Of a stretch of DNA of 64,000 bases, positions 6,852 through 14,375 are shown one piece after another. The DNA is from a bacterium (lineage in GTDB: Bacteria > Pseudomonadota > Gammaproteobacteria > Pseudomonadales > Moraxellaceae). Position numbers and translations under genes: made by a program. The stretch's first letter is position 1. Each line of letters begins with the position of its first letter. The stretch is taken from the NCBI GenBank assembly GCA_029945725.1, contig JAQSDB010000011.1, positions 310,001 to 374,000 on the forward strand, given 5' to 3'. Under the pieces are notes generated by a model. That model was not told the DNA's origin. It made no database searches and saw nothing but the letters and a program-made list of their open reading frames with translations.

Positions 6852-7088
6852 GGGAACGCTGTGGCGAGGCCATACGCGAGGCGGTGGAACGATGAATAAG
6901 CGCTGGTCGCCACGGGAAATCGACCGAATTCTGATACTTTTTTTAGAATACTTTTGCACAATGACGTTCTCTTTGGTGGGGCTTTGTTGTTTTGGGTTAT
7001 TAAAAACACCAAGAACAGGCCGAAAGGGAAATTGTCAAAAACTATGGCCGATAGCAGGCGGTAAAAACGGGCTGAAATCAGCGGAGCA

Positions 7089-7116
7089 GGCATGCCTAAG
7101 TCAAATTATGTTAAAT
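7089..7116 (+). other. dif-like XerC/XerD site (phage attachment-type copy)
   Basis: A perfect XerD-type arm, ttatgttaaat at 7106-7116, is preceded by a six-base centre (gtcaaa) and a degenerate XerC-type arm (ggcatgcctaa, 7 of 11 matching the E. coli dif arm). It is inverted relative to the better site at 7155-7182. A degenerate XerC arm with a divergent centre is what attP copies of Xer-using phages show. Confidence 0.6.
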
Positions 7117-7154
7117 AGATATTGTGGAAACTACTTAAAAAACAAAGACATACT

Positions 7155-7182
7155 GTTTAACATAATATACATTATGCGTTAA
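7155..7182 (-). other. dif site (chromosome dimer resolution site / prophage junction)
   Basis: Read on the minus strand: XerC arm ttaacgcataa, centre tgtata, XerD arm ttatgttaaac. Against E. coli dif, the eight bases next to the centre of the XerC arm differ by one, the centre is close to identical and the XerD arm matches 10 of 11. This is the site where XerCD resolves chromosome dimers in the terminus region. It marks the right boundary between phage and host DNA. Confidence 0.85.
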
Positions 7183-7387
7183 TTTTAATTCCCGCTGGCA
7201 GTTGCCTCTGGCAATGCCCACGGCCATTGATGCAAATGTTCAAATCATGGTGAAGCTTCAGTACTGAGGGCCATCATGAGCTTCATATGGGCTGGGCAAG
7301 ACTATTCCAGAACTTGTACTAGGGTTTAGCGGTCACGCGACCTTTGTCCGCTTATATGAAACAAAATGGATGCGTGCAGGAGCCAGG
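7183..7387. other. Intergenic region between dif and the sigma-54 activator gene
   Basis: Non-coding on both strands as far as I can see. No convincing sigma-70 or sigma-54 promoter was found, although the activator gene needs one. Base composition returns from AT-rich (phage junction) to the host level here. Confidence 0.5.
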
Positions 7388-8719
7388 ATGCCCAATCAGG
7401 TTGATGCTGCTGTCCGTCGCTTGCTGGTAGTGGAGTCATGCTCTGAATGGACCTGTCTGCTCAACAGTCTGACCCGTGCCGGCTGGCACATTGAAAGTAC
7501 AAGTCTGGATAATGCTGCAAGCAAACGTTGCGATGTAGGCATGATTCATCTGCTCGACCGTCATCTGCAGCACCGGGAAAAACTGAAAAACCTCATACGC
7601 CAAAGCGGCGCAGAATGGATCGCTGTTGTCGATGCGGGGGTAATAGACAAGCCGGCCATGCGCGCATTTATCAGCGAATGGTTCTTCGACTTTCATACCC
7701 TCCCCTTTGATTTTCACCGGGCAGAGACGACCCTGGGTCGAGCTTACGGCATGTCCCGCATGCGCAACCAGAGCGCGCACAGCACGGCCCATGAGAAACA
7801 CGAGTTTATTGGCTCATCCCAGAGTGCCAGGACCTTGCGCCAGCTCGTCAGCAAGCTGGCTGCCACGGACTCCCCTGTTCTTATCCGCGGCGAAAGCGGC
7901 ACGGGAAAAGAGCTCGTGGCTCGTACGCTGCACGAGAAATCGCGTCGCTCAGGCCAGCCCTTTATTGCCGTTAATTGTGGCGCCATTCCTGACCAGCTGA
8001 TCCAGTCTGAAATGTTCGGCCATGAAAAAGGTGCTTTTACCGGAGCGCATCAGCGCAAGATCGGCAGGATTGAGTCGGCGGACGGGGGCACACTTTTTCT
8101 CGATGAAATCGGTGATCTGCCGCTGGAGCTGCAAGCCAATCTGTTGCGATTTTTGCAGGAAATGCAGATTGAACGGGTTGGCGGCAACAAGACGATTGAG
8201 GTGAATGTCCGGGTTCTGGCGGCTACCCATATAGACATTGAACAGGCCATAAAGCAGGGAATATTCAGGGAGGACCTGTATTACCGCCTCAATGTTCTGG
8301 AGATTCACACCAGTCCGCTGCGTGAGCGCAGTGCCGACATTGCTGTGCTGGCGCAGCACTTTGCCAAACTCTATGCGGTAGAAATCGGCCGCAAGGCACG
8401 GCCTTTCAGTGAACAGGCTCTGGGTGCCATGAGCCGGTACAACTGGCCGGGCAATGTGCGGGAACTGGCTAACAGGGTACGACGCGGGATGGCGCTGGCT
8501 GAGGGGCGAGAGATTGAAACCGCAGACCTGGGGCTGGCTCCGGCTCCCGGGATCCAGCTAATGAGCGGTAAACTGGAAAACTACATCCTGCGCGCCGAAA
8601 GGCAGGCCCTGAGCGATGCACTGGCGCTGCACCCGGACAACATGTGCCGGGCGGCGGAAGCGCTGGGTATCTCCCGCCCGACCCTCTACCGCCTGCTGCA
8701 CCGGCACCAGATACTCTGA
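7388..8719 (+). CDS. VpsR-like sigma-54-dependent transcriptional activator
   Basis: ATG 7388 has aggag 5-9 bases upstream; an ATG at 7370 is less well supported. The 443-residue protein has a degenerate receiver-like domain (about 10-125) lacking the normal phospho-Asp setting, with VpsR-type features (WIAVVDAG, FFDFHTLPFDF). An AAA+ domain (about 138-365) follows with Walker A GESGTGKE (168-175), the sigma-54 contact loop GAFTGA (215-220) and Walker B GGTLFLDE (233-240). A Fis-type HTH ends the protein (AAEALGISRPTLYRLLHRH). Known: VpsR binds c-di-GMP and activates biofilm matrix genes. It is convergent with the fap operon (24 bases apart), so control of fap by this protein is a reasonable inference. 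Confidence 0.85.
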   Translation: MPNQVDAAVRRLLVVESCSEWTCLLNSLTRAGWHIESTSLDNAASKRCDVGMIHLLDRHLQHREKLKNLIRQSGAEWIAVVDAGVIDKPAMRAFISEWFFDFHTLPFDFHRAETTLGRAYGMSRMRNQSAHSTAHEKHEFIGSSQSARTLRQLVSKLAATDSPVLIRGESGTGKELVARTLHEKSRRSGQPFIAVNCGAIPDQLIQSEMFGHEKGAFTGAHQRKIGRIESADGGTLFLDEIGDLPLELQANLLRFLQEMQIERVGGNKTIEVNVRVLAATHIDIEQAIKQGIFREDLYYRLNVLEIHTSPLRERSADIAVLAQHFAKLYAVEIGRKARPFSEQALGAMSRYNWPGNVRELANRVRRGMALAEGREIETADLGLAPAPGIQLMSGKLENYILRAERQALSDALALHPDNMCRAAEALGISRPTLYRLLHRHQIL

Positions 8720-8743
8720 GTCGATGGGGCAGCACCTTCGAAA

Positions 8744-9991
8744 TCAGTAGTAATAGGGGAGCTTCAGACTAATGCTGAAGTTTGGCGCATCCGGAGTCAG
8801 CCCCATGGACAGGCTTGGTACCACAGTCAGGCGCTGGGTGGCAGCAACGGTCATGCCCATATTGAAATAGGCGGCATTGGCATCACTGCCGGTCACGGTT
8901 TGCCAGCTACTGCCGGTCTGCTTGATTCGGCTGGTGCCGTTGATCAGCTCGGAAAACGACATCGACAAACTCATGCGCTCATTCAGCGCAAAGGCCACTC
9001 CCATACCAAACTGGAAATAATCGCCGAGGTCGACTTCGCCGGGCACCTTTACGCCGATTTGCGGGCTGATATCGGGAAAGCTTTCATTCAGATGATGCGT
9101 ATACGATAAATTACCGAACAGGACCGCCGGGTCCACGGTCTTGACCAGGGCTATGCCGGGCGTGACGGACCAGACGCCGTCGCCCGTGGGCAATTTATCC
9201 GGCACGCTCAGATTGTCATTGCCCGGCACCGTACGGAGCTTGATGCCGTAGGGATCATCACCGGTAGGCGCCTTGATTCGCAAGCTCGCCACGGCATCAG
9301 GCCTGCCTGGTGCTTCATCAATAAACTTGTAGGAAATACCAACACTGACATCACCCAACCGGGGATTGCCGATGACGGTTTTTTCACTGAACTGGGTGCT
9401 GGCCCCGCCCGCTCCGGCAGACTGATAGGTTGTCTCGCGGTAAACCAGTGGCAGATCAAGATCGAGTTGCCAGCGTTGGTGCCAGTTGTAGCGGCCGGTC
9501 AGGTCAAAGGTGAACGTATCTGCATTGATCTCGTCGATGCCAAGATTGCCCAGGAAAATGGTGTCCAGTGCCAGAAAGCCATTCAGGAGAAGTTGTCTCG
9601 TATCGTAATGGCTGTAAGTTACCCCCGGCTCAATGCTGAAGTTGCCACCCCCGAAAAATCCGCTTTTATCCTGATACAAGGCCTCCACACTGGGAGCAGG
9701 TTCAGAGGAGTCCTTGAGAGACTGGCCATAATTGTTCCCGGTATCGGTTACCTGGGCAGGTGCTGTCGCCACCACCGGTTTTGCTGTCGTCGTAGCAGCA
9801 ACAGCCGTACGTTTTTCTTCGAGCTCACGTATCCGTTGCTCAAGTATCATCAGCTGATCTTGTTGCGCTTCGTAGCTTTTTTGCATTGCATCAAACTGCT
9901 CACGCAGGACGGTATCCTCTGCTGCATGAGCCCTGGCAACAGATCCGCTGGCGAGCAGTGCACAAAGGATGTAATGACGGTAATGATGCAT
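8744..9991 (-). CDS. fapF: FapF, outer-membrane amyloid export pore
   Basis: ATG 9991 has aaggaaga upstream. The 415-residue product has a signal peptide (residues 1-24, cut after AHA), a coiled coil (about 25-62, [21 protein letters not shown]), an Ala/Thr/Val linker, and from about residue 110 a beta-barrel with alternating aromatic strands ending in YYY. Known: FapF is a trimeric barrel plugged by a helical N-terminus that secretes FapB/FapC/FapE. Length and domain order agree. It is the last gene of the operon, 34 bases after fapE. Confidence 0.85.
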   Translation of the reverse strand: MHHYRHYILCALLASGSVARAHAAEDTVLREQFDAMQKSYEAQQDQLMILEQRIRELEEKRTAVAATTTAKPVVATAPAQVTDTGNNYGQSLKDSSEPAPSVEALYQDKSGFFGGGNFSIEPGVTYSHYDTRQLLLNGFLALDTIFLGNLGIDEINADTFTFDLTGRYNWHQRWQLDLDLPLVYRETTYQSAGAGGASTQFSEKTVIGNPRLGDVSVGISYKFIDEAPGRPDAVASLRIKAPTGDDPYGIKLRTVPGNDNLSVPDKLPTGDGVWSVTPGIALVKTVDPAVLFGNLSYTHHLNESFPDISPQIGVKVPGEVDLGDYFQFGMGVAFALNERMSLSMSFSELINGTSRIKQTGSSWQTVTGSDANAAYFNMGMTVAATQRLTVVPSLSMGLTPDAPNFSISLKLPYYY

Positions 9992-10025
9992 GGTTCTCTT
10001 CCTTGAGATATTGCAGCCTAATTCT

Positions 10026-10754
10026 TTAATACCCTGTCGGTCGCAGTGCCCGGAGTTGCTCAAACGTACAATTCGCCAGCTGGGTATTTAAGGGCCTGTC
10101 CCTGAGCGCCACATTCAATGTGGCGAGATTGCGCACATTGTTCAGGCTGCCACTGATATTGGCTTGCTGGCTAATGTTGCCGCCACCGATCTGCTGCTGG
10201 GTATAACCCTGGCCGGCAGCCTGCAATGCCACCTTCAGGCCGGCCGCATTGCTGGTAACCTGCACGTCGCCGGCGGCATTGGAAAACTGACCGGAGCCAT
10301 CCCATGCCTGGCCCGTTGCCGCAGGGGCCGTGGTATCAGCCTGGCTGATGGTGATGCTCAGATTGTTCTGTGCATCATTGAAATCACCCGCACTGCGAAC
10401 GCTCTGTACCACCCCCTGAACGTTGTTCAGCCCTGCTCCGCCGGTGATCTGGCCGGTACCCGGTGTAACCGGGCTGCCATCGCCGCTCTGGTCAATATAG
10501 CTGATATGCAGGCTCGGCTCCGCCTTGCCATCGACAAGCAGGGACACCATGGCGCCAACAGCCTGCCCTGCACTGTTTTGCCAGACACTGCTCATGGTTA
10601 TTCCAAAGTAGACGATCCGGTCCGGTAGCACATAACGCCCTCGCAGCAGGGCCAGCTCGGCATCCCTGACCTCAATCGGCTTGAACTGGCTGGCACTGTT
10701 GGCAGGAAGGCTCAGGCACATCAGGCTGGCCATTAACCAGTTTTTACCTTTCAC
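10026..10754 (-). CDS. fapE: FapE-like amyloid-associated secreted protein
   Basis: GTG 10754 with gggag six bases upstream gives a 242-residue protein with a clean signal peptide ([20 protein letters not shown]). An ATG at 10775 would add seven residues but its ribosome site is too close. The mature part is Asn/Gln/Ser/Gly-rich and beta-prone ([40 protein letters not shown]) and has a single Cys near the end (LANCTFEQL). Known: FapE is a minor component and is exported through FapF. Position between fapD and fapF matches the canonical order. Confidence 0.75.
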   Translation of the reverse strand: MKGKNWLMASLMCLSLPANSASQFKPIEVRDAELALLRGRYVLPDRIVYFGITMSSVWQNSAGQAVGAMVSLLVDGKAEPSLHISYIDQSGDGSPVTPGTGQITGGAGLNNVQGVVQSVRSAGDFNDAQNNLSITISQADTTAPAATGQAWDGSGQFSNAAGDVQVTSNAAGLKVALQAAGQGYTQQQIGGGNISQQANISGSLNNVRNLATLNVALRDRPLNTQLANCTFEQLRALRPTGY

Positions 10755-10792
10755 GAAAAACTCCCGGAGCCTCATGCTCCTAGCGTCATGCG

Positions 10793-11491
10793 CTAAAAAA
10801 AATCACTTTGTATAAATCCGAAATCCATCAAGTCAGCATCGCGAACAGGGCGAAACTGATCCAGATGGTGCTTGGCCGTCAAAGGCTCCTGAGGCGTCAG
10901 GAGCGCATTCTCGCGGTTGTAGCCACGTCCAATTACCGCGAACACAATGCCGTTCCAGCCTTTGGCAAACTCTTCAAGCGTCATTTTCTTGTGACCCAAC
11001 ACCGGGTCACCGATATAAACCCAGTCGTGACTGCTGACCTGCATGACAACAAAATGCTTGTAGCCCCGTACATCAAGCAGAACTATTGACGGAATTCTCA
11101 CCTTCTCAAGCTGCTCCGGTTGGATGCGGTAGCCGCGGGCGCGCAAACCGATACTCAGGGCGTAACGCTTCATGTCGAGCATGGAGAATCCCTGCTTGTG
11201 TACCTGCTCGACATCGGCCTCGGCGAGCATGCCGTTAATCACGTCGGCTTCGGTGAACTGCAAGCCATAGGCCTGATTAAGCAAGGTAGCCATTGCTGCC
11301 GCACCACAACTGAAATCGGTTTTCTGCTCCACCAGATTGATGAATTTCCGCTCACGAATACTGGTGACGGATTTGAAAACCAGCGTCCCTCCGGGTAATG
11401 CCGCAAATGATTTTTCCTGTGCGGCTAACTGCAGCGGTAAAACGCTGGCAGTAAGAACCAACAGGAAAAATACCAGCCCCTTCCCTTTCAT
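10793..11491 (-). CDS. fapD: FapD, periplasmic C39-family cysteine peptidase
   Basis: The 232-residue protein has a signal peptide (1-24) and a C39 peptidase domain. The predicted triad is C62 (in TDFSCGAAA), H146 (in GYKHFVV) and D162 (in YIGDP). Known: FapD is required for export of Fap subunits and resembles the peptidase domain of bacteriocin exporters. It lies 59 bases after fapC and 38 bases before fapE. The triad is intact, so it should be active. Confidence 0.9.
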   Translation of the reverse strand: MKGKGLVFFLLVLTASVLPLQLAAQEKSFAALPGGTLVFKSVTSIRERKFINLVEQKTDFSCGAAAMATLLNQAYGLQFTEADVINGMLAEADVEQVHKQGFSMLDMKRYALSIGLRARGYRIQPEQLEKVRIPSIVLLDVRGYKHFVVMQVSSHDWVYIGDPVLGHKKMTLEEFAKGWNGIVFAVIGRGYNRENALLTPQEPLTAKHHLDQFRPVRDADLMDFGFIQSDFF

Positions 11492-11550
11492 TGTCGCCTT
11501 CCTCAGCCTGAAAGCAGGGCTCAGGTTTTTCCTGAACCCTGCGGGGCTAG

Positions 11551-12591
11551 CTACTCACTGGCTGGTGTGGCAGCGACAGTACAGGCATGACAGCCTGCTG
11601 CAATGGACAGGGAGTTGCTCTGCTGGTTACCGCCACCAGCGGCAATGTTGACACCGATATTACCGGACACTCCCCCCAGCGAATTGGTCAGCAGTGCATT
11701 GTTGACCACGGGCTGACTGAAGCCGGAAACGACTGGCAGATAACCAGTGACGGTGCCGCTGAGGCTGCTGTTGCCGGCCTCGTTAAAGGCCAGCGCGCCA
11801 CCGTCACCGTTCAGGTCAGTGCCTCCCTGGGTTGCTGTATCCAGGTCAAAGTGCCCCGTAGACGTTCCGCCAGGATGACTGCTGCCTGACCACATGTCGG
11901 GATAGACATTGCCAATCTGGTCAGATGTGCCCGAGTAGGTTCCCGTCGCGTTCAGCGTCAGGGAAATCGGCTGGTTCTCATAGCTGAGGGTGGCATGGTT
12001 GGCCGTGGTGTTGCCAGCGGACGTCTGCTCAACGCTTACGCTGGCACCTGCCCTGTAGGCCGTTTGTGACGCGGCGACAGTCATATTGTTTTTCTGCTGG
12101 TTGTAATTACCAGCCGCAATATTGATACCCAGATTACCCGAGACGCCTCCGGCTGCATTATTCAGGGTGGCGTTATTGGGTACGCTGTAGTTGGTCAGAT
12201 CATTCCCGTAGGCTTTCTGCTCTACGTTGATGCTGGCCTGTGCCGATGGTACTGGCGGTCCGAATACAAACAGGGCATCAGACGTTGCAGCGACGGCTGC
12301 TACATCTGCAGTAGCAATCGCGGCGGCATTGGCCTGCTGGTTGTTGTCACCTGCAGCCACGTTGACACCGACATTACCCGATGCCCCACCCAAGGAGTCC
12401 TGAATAGTTGCCGTATTTTCAGTGCCCTGATTGACGACACCGTTGTGGACGGTTTTTTGCTCATCATTGATGCTCGCGGAGGCACCCAGATAATTATCAT
12501 GGTGCCCGTCGCCATCGGCATGCACACCCATAGAGAGGCTTGCAGCCACTGCGAATGCCAGAGGTGTCAGTAACAGTCGTTGAGTTTTCAT
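11551..12591 (-). CDS. fapC: FapC, major functional-amyloid subunit
   Basis: The 346-residue secreted protein has a signal peptide (1-25) and three imperfect repeats at about 59-93, 139-173 and 297-331, each with the core G-G-x-SGN-x-G-N-x-AAG-x-NQQ-N. Linkers differ: the first is about 45 residues, the second over 120 and Thr/Ser/Gly-rich. A CxxC (C334, C337) stands near the C-terminus. Known: three repeats, variable linkers and a C-terminal CxxC are hallmarks of FapC, which forms biofilm amyloid fibres. Upstream rule-like ribosome site aggag precedes the ATG at 12591. Confidence 0.9.
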   Translation of the reverse strand: MKTQRLLLTPLAFAVAASLSMGVHADGDGHHDNYLGASASINDEQKTVHNGVVNQGTENTATIQDSLGGASGNVGVNVAAGDNNQQANAAAIATADVAAVAATSDALFVFGPPVPSAQASINVEQKAYGNDLTNYSVPNNATLNNAAGGVSGNLGINIAAGNYNQQKNNMTVAASQTAYRAGASVSVEQTSAGNTTANHATLSYENQPISLTLNATGTYSGTSDQIGNVYPDMWSGSSHPGGTSTGHFDLDTATQGGTDLNGDGGALAFNEAGNSSLSGTVTGYLPVVSGFSQPVVNNALLTNSLGGVSGNIGVNIAAGGGNQQSNSLSIAAGCHACTVAATPASE

Positions 12592-12645
12592 GGTGAATCT
12601 CCTTTAGTTTGAAAAATCCATGCATTTATGAAAAACAGGGTTGGA

Positions 12646-13233
12646 TCAGTTAATGATCCTGATGCCAAGGTTGTTGACCGTACGGTTACCAACCCCTGCA
12701 CTCTGGTTCAGTTGCACCACGCCACGACTGTCAGCAAATGCCTGGTCATCAATGCTGACCTGCCGATTACCGCTTTGAGGCCCTACTGCTCCCGAGTTTG
12801 TTGATGGCAGTGCTGCACTTTGTGCGAGGCTGCTGTCATCCATGCTTTCCGGTATCAAGCCAAGCTCGATGTGAAAAGCATTAATTTGCTGGTTGCCAAT
12901 GCCGGCGCCCTGGTTGACACCCAGAACGCCGTTGCCATTGCTAAAGGACGCCCCCCGAATCTGTGCACGGGCATCCATCAGCAACATGTCACTGGTAATC
13001 GCATCACGGATCTGTTCGACACGGATGGACCCGTCTGCCGTATCGCCCAGGGAAACGGCCCTGACATTGATCTGTTGCTGGCCCTGGCCGGCAGCCTGGT
13101 TCAGCATCAGGATCCCGTTATAGCCACTGGCTCCGCTATCAATATCGGCCTTGTCCAGAACGTCACCCCGCGTTGCTGCAGACATCAGCAAGAGGAGCGT
13201 GTACAGCACGACAAATCCGTTTGAGGGTTTCAT
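12646..13233 (-). CDS. fapB: FapB-like amyloid nucleator/minor subunit
   Basis: The 195-residue protein has a signal peptide (about 1-23) and three short repeats at about 39-63, 99-123 and 169-192, each with G-x-L/V-x-x-NQ-x-AG-x-GN-Q-x-N. The repeats resemble those of FapC but are shorter. Known: FapB nucleates FapC fibre assembly. The gene starts one base after the fapA-like stop, so the two are translationally coupled, and it precedes fapC as in Pseudomonas. Confidence 0.85.
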   Translation of the reverse strand: MKPSNGFVVLYTLLLLMSAATRGDVLDKADIDSGASGYNGILMLNQAAGQGQQQINVRAVSLGDTADGSIRVEQIRDAITSDMLLMDARAQIRGASFSNGNGVLGVNQGAGIGNQQINAFHIELGLIPESMDDSSLAQSAALPSTNSGAVGPQSGNRQVSIDDQAFADSRGVVQLNQSAGVGNRTVNNLGIRIIN

Positions 13234-13234
13234 G

Positions 13235-13711
13235 TTATTGCCTCTGCATAACTTGCAGGGGGAGCAGGCCCTGCTGAACGCTGCGGGTTACCAGGTCACC
13301 CACATTGCCCACCGCACCACTGCCATGACCAATGGTACCAATGCCGGCATCAGCCTGACGGCCGGGAGACGCACTGCCCGTTGCATGGTCGGCGGCCACT
13401 GGAGAAACCAGGAGTTGTCGTGTCAGTCGCGCACCACTGGAAACCGATGCAAAATCACTGTCACTCAGTTCGCCTGCTGAGCCCCTGGTCAATAAACTAC
13501 TGCCGGTGGCAGCACCAGGTTTGGCATTGACCAGAAGTGGATCGGCCGCAGGAACGAGATCGACGCGTGCAGCAGCACGAGGCTGTACCTGACGGGAGAT
13601 GATGATGTCACCATCGGCTGAGATCGCCGGACTGGACGCGATCAATGCACTGACACATATCCAGATGCTGCGGAAATTAAAAAATGGAACCGAATGTTTT
13701 TTCCGCTTCAT
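13235..13711 (-). CDS. fapA: FapA-like first gene of the amyloid operon
   Basis: ATG 13711 is chosen because it begins a signal peptide (MKRKKHSVPFFNFRSIWICV, cut near ISA, about residue 33); earlier in-frame codons give non-protein-like sequence. The 158-residue product is low-complexity (Ser/Ala/Gly/Val) and lacks clear domains. Known: FapA is a periplasmic chaperone that keeps FapC soluble and is encoded first in the operon. The assignment here rests on position, size and signal peptide rather than sequence motifs. Confidence 0.6.
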   Translation of the reverse strand: MKRKKHSVPFFNFRSIWICVSALIASSPAISADGDIIISRQVQPRAAARVDLVPAADPLLVNAKPGAATGSSLLTRGSAGELSDSDFASVSSGARLTRQLLVSPVAADHATGSASPGRQADAGIGTIGHGSGAVGNVGDLVTRSVQQGLLPLQVMQRQ

Positions 13712-13843
13712 GACCGTGATCCCTGTCAGGATGTAAACAGCAACCGGGACAGGAAAAAGGCATGATCTGTGCCTGTTTTTGATATGCCATGGATAACAAT
13801 GGCTTGAGTATTTATCCGCCAGAGCTTTTAGTAACAAGATTCA

Positions 13844-13858
13844 GGACTGTTACAGTCC
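13844..13858. promoter_or_regulatory. 15-bp perfect palindrome upstream of fapA
   Basis: ggactgt and acagtcc flank a central t, 133-147 bases upstream of the fapA start. It is a good size and place for a dimeric activator site, possibly for the VpsR-like protein; this is inference. Confidence 0.4.
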
Positions 13859-14375
13859 ATAATTTTGAAAGAGGTTAAACATCAGGGCAACTGGCATAAC
13901 CTTGGCACGGGGTTGTGTTACGAAGTTGAAACACAATCATGATCAAGCCTGATTTTGACGAAAACTGTCTCAACCTTGGTACACGGCTTGACTTGGATTA
14001 ATAATGCACACCTTTTCAGCTTGTTCCTTAAGATAACGCAATAAGTCAGGTGGCAATCGGGGCTTTGGTGTGGCAAGCGAAAGAAGGATTAACCGATAAT
14101 GCGGATTGATGGCCACTGCCCTGAAAAACATCAGGGTTACTTGTGCCGGGGGAGACATCAGGAGGCAGGCATCAAAGGCATGGAAGCCCGCTGATTAACA
14201 AGCGTTTCCATTTATACCATTGCCTGCATTCATTGTGCGCCAGCTTTCCCCCCCAGCCCCTTTACTGGAGGTAGTCCTGAGATGTGCTGGAGGAAACCAA
14301 TACGGCGCCGGATCGGGTTTCAGCTTGATGCAAGGTAAGGCATGCGCCAGCAATCGTGCAGGCCACTCTTAATTG
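13859..14375. other. Intergenic region upstream of fap and downstream of the orphan ATPase
   Basis: Roughly 500 bases without a convincing gene. The part next to fapA is AT-rich and should contain the fap promoter; I found GG and GC-type elements near 13880-13915 but none with exact sigma-54 spacing. A 62-codon open frame at 13970-14158 (minus) has no ribosome site and is not accepted. Confidence 0.4.

Larger units (their letters stand above)
1..7182. mobile_element. Right part of a dif-integrated, apparently tailless prophage
   Basis: Seen: about 14 short, tightly packed or overlapping plus-strand genes, a terminator, a large hairpin, an opposing HTH regulator and two dif-like sites, after which ordinary chromosomal genes begin. 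One product is a clear lytic transglycosylase and one is a plausible capsid protein. No terminase, portal, tail or integrase gene is visible. Known: phages that carry no integrase can use host XerC/XerD to insert at dif, as CTXphi and other filamentous phages do. Inferred: this is a tailless icosahedral phage, FLiP-like or corticovirus-like in general style, whose right boundary is the dif site at 7155-7182. The left end and replication genes are outside the window. Confidence 0.7.

Noticed and set aside
13870-13920. Possible sigma-54 promoter for fapA
   Set aside because: GG and TG/GC elements are present but the spacing is 11 rather than 10 bases, so the minus-24/minus-12 rule is not met.
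13970-14158. Possible 62-residue protein in the fap upstream region
   Set aside because: No ribosome site, no family features, and unlike neighbouring genes in codon use.
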